From contig RCZF01000002.1 of NCBI GenBank assembly GCA_006438735.1, forward strand, positions 191,501-255,500: DNA of 64,000 nucleotides, read 5' to 3'. Made by a program: the position numbers and the translations under genes. The notes beneath the pieces are model-generated. The model saw only the letters and a program-made list of their open reading frames with translations. It searched no databases and was not told where the DNA came from. Shown piece by piece: positions 8,085-18,603 of the stretch. The stretch's first letter is position 1, and every line of letters starts with the position of its first letter. This DNA is from Sphingomonas koreensis (GTDB lineage Bacteria; Pseudomonadota; Alphaproteobacteria; Sphingomonadales; Sphingomonadaceae).

Positions 8085-10163
8085 ATGACCGACAATCCCC
8101 TCAACCCCGGCAACGGCGGCGAGACGCACCAGCGCGCCGACGGCGATCATCCCACGCTGACGACCAACCAGGGCATGGCCGTCGCCGACAACCAGAATCA
8201 GCTCAAGGCGGGCGATCGCGGCCCGGTGCTGCTTGAGGATCATGTCTACCGCGAGAAGATCAACCATTTCGATCACGAGCGTATCCCCGAGCGCATCGTC
8301 CACGCCCGCGGCTCGGCGGCGCACGGCTATTTCGAGCTGACCGAATCGCTGTCCAACATTACCAAGGCCGATATTTTCCAGCGCGTTGGCGAAAAGACGC
8401 CGGTATTCGCGCGCTTCTCCACCGTCGCGGGCGGCGCAGGCTCGGTTGATACGCCGCGCGACGTGCGCGGTTTCGCCGTCAAATTCTACACCAAGCAGGG
8501 CAATTGGGATCTGGTCGGCAACAACATCCCGGTGTTCTTCATCCAGGATGCGATCAAATTCCCCGATCTGATCCATGCCGCCAAGATGGAGGCCGATCGC
8601 GGCTATCCGCAAGCGGCGACAGCGCATGACACCTTCTGGGACTTCATCTCGCTGATGCCCGAATCGACGCATATGGCGATGTGGGCGATGTCGGATCGCA
8701 CGCTGACGCGCAATTTCGCGACGATGGAGGGCTTTGGCATCCACACCTTCCGCTTCGTCAGCAAGGAGGGCAAATCGACCTTCGTCAAATTCCATTGGAA
8801 GCCGAAGGCCGGGCTCGCCTCGACGATCTGGGACGAGACGGTGAAGATCGCCGGCGGCGACCCCGATTATCAGCGGCGCGACCTGTTCGAGCGGATCGGC
8901 CGCGGCGATTTCCCGACCTGGGAATTGGGCGTCCAGCTGTTCGACGAGGACTTCGCCAACGCGCAGCCTTATGACGTGCTCGATGCCACCAAGCTGATCC
9001 CCGAGGAAGTGCTGCCGGTGAAGATCGTCGGCCGCATGGTGCTCGATCGCTATCCCGACAATTTCTTCGCCGAGACCGAGCAGGTCGCATTTTGCCCGAG
9101 CCATGTCGTGCCCGGCATCGATCATTCGAACGATCCGCTGCTGCAGGGCCGCTTGTTCTCCTATCTCGATACGCAATTGTCGCGGTTGGGCGGGGTCAAT
9201 TTCGCGCAGATCCCGATCAACCAGCCGAAGAATCAGGACGGCGGCTGCCCGTTCCTCAACCAGCAGCGCGACGGCCATATGCAGATGCAGCAGTTCAAGG
9301 GCCGCGCCAATTACGAGCCCAACAGCCTCGCCAAGGCGGGCGAACCCGCCGGCTACCGCGAAAATGCCGACGACGGTTTCGCCAGCTTCTCCGCCGAGGA
9401 AGAAGGCGACAAGCTCCGCATTCGCGCCGAAAGCTTCGCCGATCACTACAGCCAGGCGCGGCTGTTCTGGCGGTCGATGGACACGCCCGAGCAGGCGCAT
9501 ATCGCCAGCGCCTTCACCTTCGAACTGTCCAAGGTCAGCCTCGAGCATATCCGCATCGCGGTGATGGCCAATCTGCGCAACGTCGACGAAGACCTCGCGC
9601 AGCGCGTTGCCGACGGTCTCGGCATGGACCTGCCTGAGGCCTCGCCGGCCGCCGCCAAGGTGCTCGATATGGAGCCGTCGCCGGCGCTGCGCATCATCGG
9701 CGGTCCGCGCGAGCGCGATACCGTCAAGGGCGGCACGATCGGCATCTTGATCGCCGATGGCACCGACAAGGCCGAGCTCGACAAGGTTAAGGCGGCGATC
9801 GAGAAGGCCGGTGCGCACCCGATGGTGATCGCGCCCAAGGTCGGCGCGGCCAAGGCCAAGGACGGATCGGCGATCAAGGCCGACGGTCAACTCGCCGGCA
9901 CGCCTTCGGTGATGGTCGATGCGGTGGCGCTGGTGCTGTCCGAAGAGGGCTGCCAGGCGCTGCTGAAGGAAGCCGCGGCGGTGCAGTTCGTGATGGACGC
10001 CTTCGGGCATCTGAAGGCGATCGGCGCAACCGATGCGGCCAAACCGCTGCTCGACAAAGCCGGGGTCGAGCCCGATGACGGCGTCACCGATCTCGCCGGC
10101 TTCGTCGCGGCGGCGAATAAGCGCTATTGGGACCGCGAGCCCAAGGTGCGCATGCTGGCGTAA
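8085..10163 (+). CDS. katE: large-subunit catalase (HPII/KatE type)
   Basis: 692 residues from ATG 8085, with GAAGG upstream. It is a clade 2 monofunctional haem catalase that dismutates hydrogen peroxide. H73 ([12 protein letters not shown]) and N146 ([10 protein letters not shown]) are the distal haem residues; Y360 in RLFSYLDTQ is the proximal haem ligand. After the catalase core (to about 510) comes a C-terminal flavodoxin/DJ-1-like domain ([16 protein letters not shown], about 540-685) seen only in large catalases. It stands alone, with convergent neighbours and its own promoter region (7968-8084). In other bacteria KatE serves stationary-phase and general stress protection. Confidence 0.95.
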   Translation: MTDNPLNPGNGGETHQRADGDHPTLTTNQGMAVADNQNQLKAGDRGPVLLEDHVYREKINHFDHERIPERIVHARGSAAHGYFELTESLSNITKADIFQRVGEKTPVFARFSTVAGGAGSVDTPRDVRGFAVKFYTKQGNWDLVGNNIPVFFIQDAIKFPDLIHAAKMEADRGYPQAATAHDTFWDFISLMPESTHMAMWAMSDRTLTRNFATMEGFGIHTFRFVSKEGKSTFVKFHWKPKAGLASTIWDETVKIAGGDPDYQRRDLFERIGRGDFPTWELGVQLFDEDFANAQPYDVLDATKLIPEEVLPVKIVGRMVLDRYPDNFFAETEQVAFCPSHVVPGIDHSNDPLLQGRLFSYLDTQLSRLGGVNFAQIPINQPKNQDGGCPFLNQQRDGHMQMQQFKGRANYEPNSLAKAGEPAGYRENADDGFASFSAEEEGDKLRIRAESFADHYSQARLFWRSMDTPEQAHIASAFTFELSKVSLEHIRIAVMANLRNVDEDLAQRVADGLGMDLPEASPAAAKVLDMEPSPALRIIGGPRERDTVKGGTIGILIADGTDKAELDKVKAAIEKAGAHPMVIAPKVGAAKAKDGSAIKADGQLAGTPSVMVDAVALVLSEEGCQALLKEAAAVQFVMDAFGHLKAIGATDAAKPLLDKAGVEPDDGVTDLAGFVAAANKRYWDREPKVRMLA

Positions 10164-10171
10164 GCGAAAAC

Positions 10172-10200
10172 GCGCCCTCTCCCGCCACGGGAGAGGGCGC
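10172..10200 (-). terminator. hairpin terminator between katE and the convergent Cys/Met gene
   Basis: A perfect 13-bp stem (GCGCCCTCTCCCG with its complement) with a three-base loop. On the minus strand it is followed by GTTTTC, so it terminates the Cys/Met gene and may also stop katE transcripts. Confidence 0.75.
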
Positions 10201-10206
10201 GATCGT

Positions 10207-11526
10207 TTAGACGGTCTTCAACGCCGCATCGAAATCGGCGATCAGATCGTCGGGATCCTCGACGCCGATCGAGATGCGCACGAGATTGTCGGTGATCCCG
10301 AGCGCCTTCTTGCGCTCGTCCGCGACCGAAATGTGCGTCATCGCCGCGGGGTGGCTGGCGAGCGTCTCGGTGCCGCCGAGGCTGACCGCGAGCTTGGCGA
10401 TCTTGAGCGCGTCGAGGAACGCAAAGCTCTCCTTCTCGCCACCCTTGATGTAGAGCGAGAAGGTCGAGCCGGCGCCGGTGCAATGGCGCTTGAAGATGTC
10501 GGCCTGGCTGTCGTCCTTCAAAAAGCCGAGATAGCCGACCTTTTCGATCTTGGGATGCTGGCGGAGGAATTCGCACACCGTGGCGGCATTCTCGCCCGCT
10601 CGCGTCATCCGCAGTTCGAGCGTCTCGAGGCTGCGCAGCAGCATCCACGCGGTATTGGGATCGGTGATCGTGCCGATCGTGTTCCGCATCGCGCGGATAA
10701 CGTCCATATGCTTCTTGGTGCCGAGCACGCCGCCCGCGACCAGATCGCTGTGTCCGCCGGCATATTTGGTCAGGCTATAGACGACGATCTCGGCGCCGTG
10801 CTTGAGCGGTTGCTGCCACAGCGGCCCCAAAAAGGTGTTGTCGATCGCGATCGGCGGCTTGTCTTCGCTATCGCCCCAGATCGCGTCGCGGCTGGCGCGC
10901 ACCGCCTCGATATCAACTAGCGCGTTGGTCGGATTGGCGGGGCTCTCGAGATAGATCAGCGCGACGCGACCCGAATTGGCCTTGGCCAGCACCGCATCGA
11001 TCTCCGCGCGGCTGGCGCCGGCGGGAAAATCGAGGAAATGCACGCCGAACTTGCCGAGCACGCGCGCGATCAGCGTTTCGGTGGCGGCGTAAAGCGGGCC
11101 TGAATGGACGATCGTGTCGCCTGGCTTGACCATCGCCAGGAACAAGGTGGCGATCGCCGACATGCCGCTGGAAAAGCTCAGCGCGTCCTCGGCATCTTCC
11201 CAAACGCCCAGCCGATCCTCGAGGATTTCCTGATTGGGGCCGTTGAAGCGCGAATAGACGAGGCCCTCGGCGCCGCCCGGGCGCTTGCCGGTGATGCCCT
11301 CGAAATGGCGCTTGCCCGCGGCGGCGTTGGGGAAGACGAAGGTCGAGGTGGCGAAGATCGGCGGTTTCAATGAGCCTTCGGACAGCGCCGGCTCGAAGCC
11401 GTGGCCCATCATCAGCGTCGAGGGCTTGAGCTTGCGCCCGCCGATCTTGTCGACCTCGGGCTTGGGATTGCGCCGCGGCGTCGTGCCGGTCAGATCGGCT
11501 TCGGTTTCGTTGGTGATGTCGGTCAT
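10207..11526 (-). CDS. Cys/Met metabolism PLP-dependent enzyme (cystathionine gamma-synthase family)
   Basis: 439 residues from ATG 11526. Fold type I PLP enzyme of the Cys/Met metabolism family: SRFNGPNQEILE (92-103), GMSAIATLFLA (121-131), AIDNTFLGPLWQQPL (227-241) and the PLP lysine K254 in SLTKYAGGHSDLVAGG. About 50 N-terminal residues before the core (MTDITNETEADLTGTTP) are an extension often found in alphaproteobacterial members. Family activities include cystathionine gamma-synthase, O-succinylhomoserine sulfhydrylase and methionine gamma-lyase, and the sequence alone does not decide between them. No other methionine gene is adjacent and no SAM riboswitch was recognised upstream. Confidence 0.85.
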   Translation of the reverse strand: MTDITNETEADLTGTTPRRNPKPEVDKIGGRKLKPSTLMMGHGFEPALSEGSLKPPIFATSTFVFPNAAAGKRHFEGITGKRPGGAEGLVYSRFNGPNQEILEDRLGVWEDAEDALSFSSGMSAIATLFLAMVKPGDTIVHSGPLYAATETLIARVLGKFGVHFLDFPAGASRAEIDAVLAKANSGRVALIYLESPANPTNALVDIEAVRASRDAIWGDSEDKPPIAIDNTFLGPLWQQPLKHGAEIVVYSLTKYAGGHSDLVAGGVLGTKKHMDVIRAMRNTIGTITDPNTAWMLLRSLETLELRMTRAGENAATVCEFLRQHPKIEKVGYLGFLKDDSQADIFKRHCTGAGSTFSLYIKGGEKESFAFLDALKIAKLAVSLGGTETLASHPAAMTHISVADERKKALGITDNLVRISIGVEDPDDLIADFDAALKTV

Positions 11527-11679
11527 GTCGGGCCTCTCGGATCGGTTTAAGCGCGTCGGGCGCGCTGGATGGCCCGGCCCTAGAGCAATGCGCAGCGCGG
11601 CGCGAGGCCCGACGGGGCAAGGCCATGATGGATCATCTAACGGTTTGACGCACCGGCGTCTTATCCTACCAAGGCAGCC

Positions 11680-12410
<731 letters not shown>

Positions 12411-12414
<4 letters not shown>

Positions 12415-13895
12415 GGGGCGCGACATCGGGCGGCGGCGCGATGGGCTGGGCGATGCGGTGCTTCGCCCCCGGCTCGTTCGGCTGGCTGCTGTTCCACGAA
12501 ATCCGCGTATCGATCCGCGCGCGCGCGCGGAAATCGATACGCCGCTGGGTCGGCTATGCGCTCGCCGCCGTCTATATCGTGTTCGGCTGCTACACCGGCT
12601 GGGGATTGCGGCATACGCCGATCGCGCCGAGCCCGATCGCGCTGATCGTGGCGCTGACGGGCGCACTGCTACTGCTCAGTTTCATGGCCACCCAGGCGAT
12701 GCTCGGCGCGCAGCGCACGCTTTACGAAAGCGGCGATCTCGATCTGCTGTTTTCGGCGCCGCTCGACAGTCGGACGATCCTGCTCGCCAAATTGTGCGGC
12801 ATCGCCGGCACGATCGTGCTGTCGTTCGCGGTGCTGTTACTGCCGATCGTCGTCCCGGTCGCGGTGTTCGGGCATCCCGGCCTGCTCGGCGTGACGGCGC
12901 TGCTCGCCGCGCTGGCGCTGGTCGCGGCGTGCATCGGCTTGGCCATAACGCTGTTGCTCGCGCGCATCGCCGGCCCGCGCGCGGCGCGCACCGCCGGGCA
13001 AATCGTCGCCGGCATCCTGGGCGGCGCGGTGTTCCTCGGCTCGCAATTCCTCAATGGCGACGCCGATCGGCAATCGCGCGCGGTGGTGATTTTCGACCGC
13101 ATTCGCGATACCGGCGTCGCCCGGACATGGATCGGCGGTTTGCCGGGTAAGGCGGCGTTCGGCGATCCTCTCGCGATCCTCGTGCTGCTCGGCGGCGCGG
13201 GGCTGTTGTTCTGGATCACCGCGACGCTGTTCCGCCGATTGTTTCGCAGCGGTGTGCAGGACGCCGGGCAGCATCTTTCGCGCCGCACCGCGTCCAACAA
13301 GGCGATCGCGCGGCATTTCCGCGCCAGCCTGTTCGGCACGATCTTTCGCAAGGAATGGTGGCTGCTGGCGCGCGATCCGGCGCTCGCCTTTCGCATCGTG
13401 CTACGGCTGATCTATCTCGTGCCGCTGTTCGCGCTCGGCTTCCGTTCGACAAACGGACTGCCGCTCGCGCCGTCGCTTGCCTTCGTCAGCGTGGCGATCG
13501 CCGGCCAGCTGGTCGGCAGTTTCGCCTGGATCACGGTTTCGGCCGAAGATGCGCCGGATCTGATCGCCGTCGCGCCGGTCGAAAAGGATGAGGTCGATTG
13601 GGCCAAGCTGATGGCGGCGATGGCGATGGCGACGCCGCTCGCCGTGCTACTGCCGATCGCGATCGCCACCGAGACGGTGGTCGGCGCGCTCGCCACCTTG
13701 CTGTTCACCGCGGCCGCCGGCGGGCTGGCCGGGTGGATCGAGCTCAAGCTCGGCAAACCGGTCGAGCGCGCGAAGTTCAATCGGCGGCCGCCCGGATCGT
13801 TCCTGACGCGCATCCTCACGCTGATCGTGACCGCGATTATCGGCATGGTCGCCGCGGTGGTGGTCTATCTGATCGCCGAAATCGGCATGATCTGA
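12411..13895 (+). CDS. ABC transporter permease (multi-spanning membrane protein)
   Basis: 494 residues, start ATG 12411 overlapping the ATPase stop by four bases. It has a basic N-terminal loop (RVSIRARARKSIRR), then about ten to twelve hydrophobic segments, with pairs near residues 45-65, 75-100, 130-155 and 165-190, a central cytoplasmic region (about 270-320) with FRKEWWLLARDPALAFRI, and a C-terminal helix. The KEWWLLARDP element resembles the coupling region before the transmembrane segments of ABC-2 exporters, suggesting two repeated halves in one chain. Together with the ATPase it forms an exporter in the inner membrane; the cargo is not identifiable. It converges with ruvB seven bases away. 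Confidence 0.8.
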
Positions 13896-13902
13896 GCGAT
13901 CG

Positions 13903-14925
13903 TCAGTCGAACAGCCCGTCCTGAACGTCGTTCGGCGGGGTGATGCCGAGATGCTTCCAGCCGCCGGCGTTGAGGCAGCGGCCGCGCGCGGTGCGCGCGA
14001 TCAGGCCCAATTGGATGAGATAGGGCTCGATCACTTCCTCGATCGTGTCGCGCGGCTCGCTGAGGCCCGCGGCAAGCGTTTCGACGCCGACCGGGCCGCC
14101 GCGATAGATGTCGGCGATCATCATCAGATAGCGCCGGTCCATCGCATCGAGCCCGAGCGAATCGACTTCCAAGCGGTTGAGCGCGGCGTCGGCCGCCTTG
14201 GCATCGACGATGTCGGTGCCGGCGACATTCGCGAAATCGCGCACCCGGCGCAGCAGCCGCCCGGCGATTCGCGGCGTCCCGCGCGAGCGGCGAGCAATCT
14301 CGTGCGCCCCGTCGGGCGCGACGTGGAGGTCGAGCAATCCGGCGGCGCGGGTGACGACGCGTTCGAGCTCGTCGACGGTGTAGAAGGTGAGGCGAACCGG
14401 AATACCGAAGCGATCGCGCAGCGGCGTCGTCAGCAAGCCCTGCCGCGTGGTCGCGCCGACCAGCGTGAAGCGCGGCAGATCGATCCGCACGCTGCGCGCC
14501 GAGGGCCCCTCGCCGATCATCAGATCGAGCGCGCGATCCTCCATCGCCGGATAGAGCACTTCCTCGACCGCCGGCTGGAGGCGGTGGATCTCGTCGATGA
14601 ACAGCACGTCGCCATCTTCGAGATTGGTCAGCAGCGCGGCGAGATCGCCCGATTTCGCGATTACGGGACCCGAGGTTGCGCGAAAACCCACCCCCATCTC
14701 GCGCGCGATGATCTGCGCCAGCGTGGTCTTGCCGAGCCCCGGCGGGCCGAAGAACAGCACGTGATCGAGCGCCTCGCCGCGCGTCTTCGCTGCCGCGATG
14801 AATACGCGCAGATTCTCGCGCGCGCCTTTCTGCCCGACGAACTCGTCGAGCGTCTTGGGGCGCAGCGCGGCGTCGACGTCCTCGGGCTTGCGCTGCGCGG
14901 TCAGGATGCGGTCTGCGTCAGTCAT
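13903..14925 (-). CDS. ruvB: Holliday junction branch migration DNA helicase RuvB
   Basis: 340 residues from ATG 14925. AAA+ motor: Walker [10 protein letters not shown] (60-68), Walker B LFIDEIH (108-114), sensor 1 [18 protein letters not shown], and a C-terminal winged helix ([20 protein letters not shown]). It drives Holliday-junction branch migration with RuvA in recombinational repair. Its ATG overlaps the stop of the preceding hicA by four bases, so its translation is coupled to a toxin gene, which is unusual. Confidence 0.97.
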   Translation of the reverse strand: MTDADRILTAQRKPEDVDAALRPKTLDEFVGQKGARENLRVFIAAAKTRGEALDHVLFFGPPGLGKTTLAQIIAREMGVGFRATSGPVIAKSGDLAALLTNLEDGDVLFIDEIHRLQPAVEEVLYPAMEDRALDLMIGEGPSARSVRIDLPRFTLVGATTRQGLLTTPLRDRFGIPVRLTFYTVDELERVVTRAAGLLDLHVAPDGAHEIARRSRGTPRIAGRLLRRVRDFANVAGTDIVDAKAADAALNRLEVDSLGLDAMDRRYLMMIADIYRGGPVGVETLAAGLSEPRDTIEEVIEPYLIQLGLIARTARGRCLNAGGWKHLGITPPNDVQDGLFD

Positions 14926-15140
14926 TTGAGGCTATCGATGAACTCGTCGGTCGTCAGGCCAGCCTGGCGCAGGATGCCGGCGAGCGTCCCCGCTTTCACC
15001 TCTTTGTGCAACGGCACGACGCAGCCGAGCGACCCGCGGCGTAACACGACATGGCTCCCGCGCTGGCGTCGCTGTTCGAAGCCCAGACGTTCCAGCGCCT
15101 TCACCACATCGTCGCCCGAGAGGATCGGCAGCCTAGGCAT
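14922..15140 (-). CDS. hicA: HicA family toxin (mRNA interferase)
   Basis: 72 residues ([20 protein letters not shown]). The double-stranded-RNA-binding-like HicA fold is shown by [17 protein letters not shown], where the histidine in GSHxxL (residue 29) is the catalytic residue of HicA mRNA interferases, and by the ending [20 protein letters not shown]. All key residues seem present, so it is probably active. It overlaps hicB by eight bases upstream and ruvB by four bases downstream. HicA toxins cleave mRNA and are neutralised by the cognate HicB. Confidence 0.9.
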   Translation of the reverse strand: MPRLPILSGDDVVKALERLGFEQRRQRGSHVVLRRGSLGCVVPLHKEVKAGTLAGILRQAGLTTDEFIDSLK

Positions 15141-15339
15141 GCACCGCGACGTCGAAGGTCGTCACCAAGGGAGCCGCGCCGAACGTCATCGGAAATTCCT
15201 CGAGATACAGTTCGACCGCCTCGCGCAGATTGGCGAGCGCCGCATCGATCGTCTCGCCCTGCGTCGTGCAGCCCGTCTCGGGATTGAGCGCGATATAGCT
15301 GCCGTCCTCGACATGGTTTAGAATTGCAGTGACTTGCAT
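15133..15339 (-). CDS. hicB: HicB family antitoxin (short form)
   Basis: 68 residues from ATG 15339, with GAGGAG seven bases upstream. The partial RNase H-like HicB fold is seen in MQVTAILNHVEDGSYIALNP, then GCTTQGETIDAALANLREAV and ELYLEEFP. No C-terminal helix-turn-helix or ribbon-helix-helix domain remains after the core (it ends [13 protein letters not shown]), so this form probably cannot act as a DNA-binding repressor. The gene lies 28 bases after ruvA and overlaps hicA, giving the order ruvA-hicB-hicA-ruvB. Confidence 0.88.
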   Translation of the reverse strand: MQVTAILNHVEDGSYIALNPETGCTTQGETIDAALANLREAVELYLEEFPMTFGAAPLVTTFDVAVHA

Positions 15340-15367
15340 GGCTGATCTCCTCGCTCCCGCGAATACG

Positions 15368-15961
15368 CTATTTCGCGGCCTTGCGCAGCGCCAACCGCAC
15401 CAAGGCGTCCAGCGTCGCGCCCGCGCCGAGCTCGTCGTCCGCCGCCTTGACGGCGGCGCTCGCCTCCGCGGGGCGGAAGCCGAGGTTGAGCAGCGCGGAG
15501 ACGGCATCGGCCGAAACGCCGATCACGGGCGCCGCCGCTGCGCCGCTGCCTAGTGCGATTCCGCCGACCTTGTCCTTCAACTCGCGGACGATGCGCTCGG
15601 CGAGCTTGGGGCCGACGCCGTTGGCGCGGCCGATCATCGCCTTGTCCTGGCTGGCGATGGCGCGGGCGAGATCGACGGGCTCGAGCACCGACAGGATCGC
15701 CAACGCAACGCGCGCGCCGACGCCCTGCACGCCGGTCAGCAGCCGGAACCAGTCCCGCTCGTCGGCATCGGCGAAGCCCATCAGGCGGATCGAATCCTCG
15801 GCCACAAGCATCTCGGTGTGAACCGTCACCGCCTCGCCGACCGGGCCGAGCGCGGCAAGCGTGCGGCTGGAGGCGGCGACCAGATAACCGATGCCATTCA
15901 CATCGATCACCGCATGATCGATTCCCGTGGTGGCGAGACGCCCCTTGAGATGCGCGATCAT
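15368..15961 (-). CDS. ruvA: Holliday junction branch migration protein RuvA
   Basis: 197 residues from ATG 15961 ([20 protein letters not shown]). N-terminal OB fold (1-63), a helix-hairpin-helix region ([20 protein letters not shown] and [21 protein letters not shown], about 72-130), a flexible Ala-rich linker and the C-terminal RuvB-contacting domain ([17 protein letters not shown], about 155-197). It binds four-way junctions as a tetramer and loads RuvB. It is the first gene of the ruvA-hicB-hicA-ruvB unit; ruvC is about 1 kb upstream on the same strand, separated by the RcnB-like gene. Confidence 0.96.
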   Translation of the reverse strand: MIAHLKGRLATTGIDHAVIDVNGIGYLVAASSRTLAALGPVGEAVTVHTEMLVAEDSIRLMGFADADERDWFRLLTGVQGVGARVALAILSVLEPVDLARAIASQDKAMIGRANGVGPKLAERIVRELKDKVGGIALGSGAAAAPVIGVSADAVSALLNLGFRPAEASAAVKAADDELGAGATLDALVRLALRKAAK

Positions 15962-16118
15962 CGCCGCGCCGCCGTGTTGCCGATGATGAGGGGGCGAACG
16001 GGGCCTGTGTCGCGCGCTTCGTCAGCCTGCCCCTCGAGGCCGTGGAAAAGCGGCGGCGAAGAGCGTCCGGCGGTCATGGCCGGTACATAAGCGGAACGAC
16101 GACGTCTAGGAAAGCGAA

Positions 16119-16147
16119 ATCGGGGCGGCGCCGCGCGCCGCCCCGAT
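16119..16147 (-). terminator. hairpin terminator after the RcnB-like gene
   Basis: A perfect 13-bp GC-rich stem (ATCGGGGCGGCGC and its complement) with a three-base loop, nine bases after the stop of the RcnB-like gene. On the minus strand it is followed by TTTCGCTTTCC, a weak T tract. Confidence 0.65.
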
Positions 16148-16155
16148 CCGATCGA

Positions 16156-16812
16156 TCAGTAGAATGCGCCGTAGATCACATCGGCAACCCGCCCGGTGGC
16201 GCGCTGCACCAGCAGCAGATCGGGGCCGTAGCGCACCCAGCGATAGCCGTAAGGCGGCGGGCCGACGCCGAGCGCGTCGTAGTCGGTGTAATAATAATGC
16301 TGGTTGAGAAACAGCGAGGGCAGGATCAGTCCGATCGTCCAGCGGCGATAACGATAACCATGGGGATAATTCCAGCCGGGCCGGTGGATTGGCCGGAAGT
16401 GCGGCGGGCGCGCCTGGCCGGGACGCCAGATCGGCCATTTGTGCGGCGGGCGCGGCCGGTTCGGCCGGTGGTTGTTGCCGGGATTGGGGCGCGGCGGCGG
16501 ACGGTGTGCGTTGCCCGGATTGGGCCGTGACGGCGGCCGGTGGCTATTGCCCGGGTTGGGACGTTGCGGAGGCCGATGGGCGCCGCCGGGGTTGGGGCGC
16601 GTCGGTCGAACGGCGGGCCGCTGCGCGCCCGGGTTCGGCCGAGGCCGCGCCGCCGCCGGGCGGCTGGGCCGCGCGGCTGGCTTCGCCGCTGGTTTCGGCT
16701 TGGCGGTCTTTGTCGCGGTGGGCCTGGGACGAACCTGCGTCTGCTGCGCGGCAAGTGCCATGTCGGGAAGCACCAACAGCACGCTGGTGGCAATCAGAAG
16801 AAGCCGTCTCAT
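16156..16812 (-). CDS. RcnB-like periplasmic protein with Pro/Asn/Gly/His repeats
   Basis: 218 residues from ATG 16812, with GGGAGGA five bases upstream. Residues 1-22 are a Sec signal peptide ending in MALAA. Residues 25-58 are Pro/Lys/Arg rich. Residues 58-118 carry about five tandem 12-residue repeats of the form RPNPGxxHRPPx. The C-terminal part (YYYTDYDALGVGPPPYGYRW, then VRYGPDLLLVQRATGRVADV) matches RcnB-like proteins, whose E. coli founder modulates Ni/Co efflux from the periplasm. The His/Asn/Pro repeats might bind metal or the cell wall, but this is not shown. No rcnA gene is present. Confidence 0.7.
   Translation of the reverse strand: MRRLLLIATSVLLVLPDMALAAQQTQVRPRPTATKTAKPKPAAKPAARPSRPAAARPRPNPGAQRPAVRPTRPNPGGAHRPPQRPNPGNSHRPPSRPNPGNAHRPPPRPNPGNNHRPNRPRPPHKWPIWRPGQARPPHFRPIHRPGWNYPHGYRYRRWTIGLILPSLFLNQHYYYTDYDALGVGPPPYGYRWVRYGPDLLLVQRATGRVADVIYGAFY
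16459..16641 (-). repeat. in-gene tandem repeats encoding RPNPGxxHRPPx
   Basis: About five imperfect copies of a 36-base unit within the RcnB-like gene, in frame, encoding PNPG-centred peptides. They differ at the two residues after PNPG (AQ, GA, NS, NA, NN). Such arrays can gain or lose units. Confidence 0.75.
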
Positions 16813-16888
16813 GCCGTCCTCCCACGATAAGGCACCAAGAATACGCCTCCGGGCGCGGTCAGGCAAATCAATTGCGCGGCCGCAACGA

Positions 16889-17374
16889 TCAGCCGGCGGT
16901 GCGCCGCGCGCTGGCGAGATGATGCGCATGGCAAATCGCCACGGCGAGCGCATCGGCGGCGTCGGCGCCGTCGATCTTCACACCCGGCAGTAGTCGCGCG
17001 ACCATCGCGTGGACCTGCGCTTTTTCGGCCGTGCCGGTGCCGACCACCGCTTTCTTGACGAGCCGCGCGGCATATTCGCCGACGTCGATCCCGCCGCGCG
17101 CTGCCGCGCACAGCACGACGCCGCGCGCCTGGCCGAGCTTCAAAGTCGATTGCGGGTTGGCGTTGACGAACACTTCCTCGACCGCCGCCGCTTCCGGCGC
17201 ATGATCGACCATCAGCGCGCTGAGCATCGCATCGAGATGCGCGAGCCGCCGCGGCAGCGGCGCGGCGGTGTCGGTCTTCAACCGGCCGTTGGCGCGGTGC
17301 GACAAGCGATTGCCCTGCGCCTCGATCAGCCCCCAGCCGGTCGTGCCGAGCCCGGGATCGAGGCCGAGGATCAA
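16889..17374 (-). CDS. ruvC: crossover junction endodeoxyribonuclease RuvC
   Basis: 161 residues from a TTG at 17374, giving [15 protein letters not shown], the normal RuvC beginning; the only upstream ATG (17425) lies inside yebC and would add 17 unrelated residues. RNase H-like resolvase: D6 in GLDPGLG, the acidic pair in [13 protein letters not shown] and the C-terminal [12 protein letters not shown] supply the catalytic metal-binding residues. It cuts Holliday junctions moved by RuvAB. The start is two bases after the yebC stop, so the two are in one operon. The TTG start suggests modest translation. Confidence 0.93.
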   Translation of the reverse strand: MILGLDPGLGTTGWGLIEAQGNRLSHRANGRLKTDTAAPLPRRLAHLDAMLSALMVDHAPEAAAVEEVFVNANPQSTLKLGQARGVVLCAAARGGIDVGEYAARLVKKAVVGTGTAEKAQVHAMVARLLPGVKIDGADAADALAVAICHAHHLASARRTAG

Positions 17375-17376
17375 CG

Positions 17377-18120
17377 TCAGCCCAGCTTCTCCATCACTTC
17401 GTCGGAGACGTCGTAATTGCCCCACACGGTCTGGACGTCGTCGTCGTCGTCGAGCGTATCGATCAGCTTGAACAGCGTTTCGGCGTCGCTTTCATCGACC
17501 GACACCATCACCTGCGGGCGCCAGGCGAGCTTGACGCCTTCGGGTTCGCCGAGGGTCTTTTCGATCGCGGCGGCAACTTCGTGCAACCCTTCCTGCGCGG
17601 TCCAGATTTCGTGGCCGTCGTCGCTCGAGGAAACGTCCTCGGCGCCGGCCTCCAGCGCCGCCTCGAACACCTTATCGGCACCGCCGACGCCGGCCGGATA
17701 GGTGATCAGGCCGAGCCGATCGAAGCCGTGGCTGACCGAGCCGCTGGCGCCGAGATTGCCGCCGTTCTTGCTGACCGCAGTGCGCACGTTGGTAGCGGTG
17801 CGGTTGCGGTTGTCGGTCAGCGCCTCGATGATGAGGCTGACGCCGCCGGGGCCGAAGCCTTCGTAGCGGATTTCCTCATAGGCTTCGGTATCGCCGCCCG
17901 ATGCCTTGTCGATCGCGCGCTGGATATTGTCCTTGGGCATCGACTGCGCCTTGGCGGCGTTGACCGCTGCGCGCAGCCGCGCGTTCATGTCCGGATCGGG
18001 CGTGCCCATCTTCGCCGCGACGGTAATCTCGCGGCTGAGCTTGGAGAACAGCGAGGAGCGCTTCTTGTCCTGCGCGCCCTTGCGATACATGATGTTCTTG
18101 AACTTGGAATGGCCTGCCAT
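17377..18120 (-). CDS. yebC: YebC/PmpR family regulatory protein (TACO1 family)
   Basis: 247 residues from ATG 18120 ([20 protein letters not shown]). Three-domain YebC protein: AHSK-like start, [11 protein letters not shown] (82-92), [20 protein letters not shown] (about 101-120), and an acidic loop [13 protein letters not shown] near the C-terminus. Family members have been described both as transcription regulators and as ribosome factors helping translation of proline-rich stretches. It lies immediately before ruvC, a common arrangement in proteobacteria. Confidence 0.94.
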   Translation of the reverse strand: MAGHSKFKNIMYRKGAQDKKRSSLFSKLSREITVAAKMGTPDPDMNARLRAAVNAAKAQSMPKDNIQRAIDKASGGDTEAYEEIRYEGFGPGGVSLIIEALTDNRNRTATNVRTAVSKNGGNLGASGSVSHGFDRLGLITYPAGVGGADKVFEAALEAGAEDVSSSDDGHEIWTAQEGLHEVAAAIEKTLGEPEGVKLAWRPQVMVSVDESDAETLFKLIDTLDDDDDVQTVWGNYDVSDEVMEKLG

Positions 18121-18208
18121 GAACTGCCTCTGCGGAATTTGATTGGGCGGGTTTAGGCTCTGCGCGCCATCTTCGCCAGAGCGGGGACTGACACCGCCTC
18201 CGCCAATT

Positions 18209-18231
18209 GTCATTCCCGCGAACGCGGGGAT
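18209..18231. repeat. short palindromic intergenic repeat (CCCCGCG family, copy 1)
   Basis: GTCATTCCCGCGAACGCGGG and the bases after it form a degenerate half copy of the GTCATCCCCGCGAAGGCGGGG palindrome seen at 21941 and, complete, at 27123. It lies between gapR and yebC. Confidence 0.6.
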
Positions 18232-18257
18232 AACGGAGAAGTGGCGGCCGCCCCCGG

Positions 18258-18524
18258 TCAGATCATCCCGAGCGCGTGGAGGTAGGTTTCGAGGATCGCT
18301 TCCTCTTCCTGATATTCCTCTTTCTTCTTCTTGCGGATCGACAGGATCTTGCGGATCGCCTTGGGATCGTAGCCGCGGCTCTTGGCCTCGCCCATCACGT
18401 CCTTGATGTCGTCGCTGATGCCCTTCTTTTCCTCTTCGAGCCGCTCGGCGCGCTCGATCAGGAGCCGAAGCTCGTCCGCCGCAACGTGTCCGCCGCCCAT
18501 GCCCTCTGCGCGCTCTTCCGCCAT
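18258..18524 (-). CDS. gapR: GapR family nucleoid-associated protein (DUF2312)
   Basis: 88 residues from ATG 18524, with AGGAAGA upstream. Nearly all of it is the DUF2312/GapR domain: a coiled-coil helix ([20 protein letters not shown]), then [20 protein letters not shown] and the basic segment [20 protein letters not shown]. In Caulobacter, GapR clamps over-twisted DNA ahead of forks and RNA polymerase and helps topoisomerases. The acidic/Gly N-terminus ([14 protein letters not shown]) is a local extension. A palindromic repeat and yebC lie downstream. Confidence 0.9.
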   Translation of the reverse strand: MAEERAEGMGGGHVAADELRLLIERAERLEEEKKGISDDIKDVMGEAKSRGYDPKAIRKILSIRKKKKEEYQEEEAILETYLHALGMI

Positions 18525-18603
18525 CTGTTCTTCCTGCTGCTGTTGGATACGCCCCCGTGACCGGCGGCTGCGCGCCAGCGTCTAGGGCGATCGGCGGCGC
18601 GGC

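Noticed and set aside
6531..10010. Very long minus-strand open frame (about 1159 codons) opposite murA and katE
   Set aside because: It is antisense to two well-identified genes, has Arg/His/Asp-rich low-complexity composition, and arises from the GC-rich third positions of the true genes.
11527..11679. Possible SAM or SAH riboswitch before the Cys/Met PLP enzyme gene
   Set aside because: No SAM-II or SAH core could be recognised; only ordinary GC-rich short hairpins are present.
16459..16641. Regular repeats that could be taken for a CRISPR array
   Set aside because: The units are direct, in frame and encode a Pro-rich peptide in a secreted protein; there are no unique spacers or cas genes.
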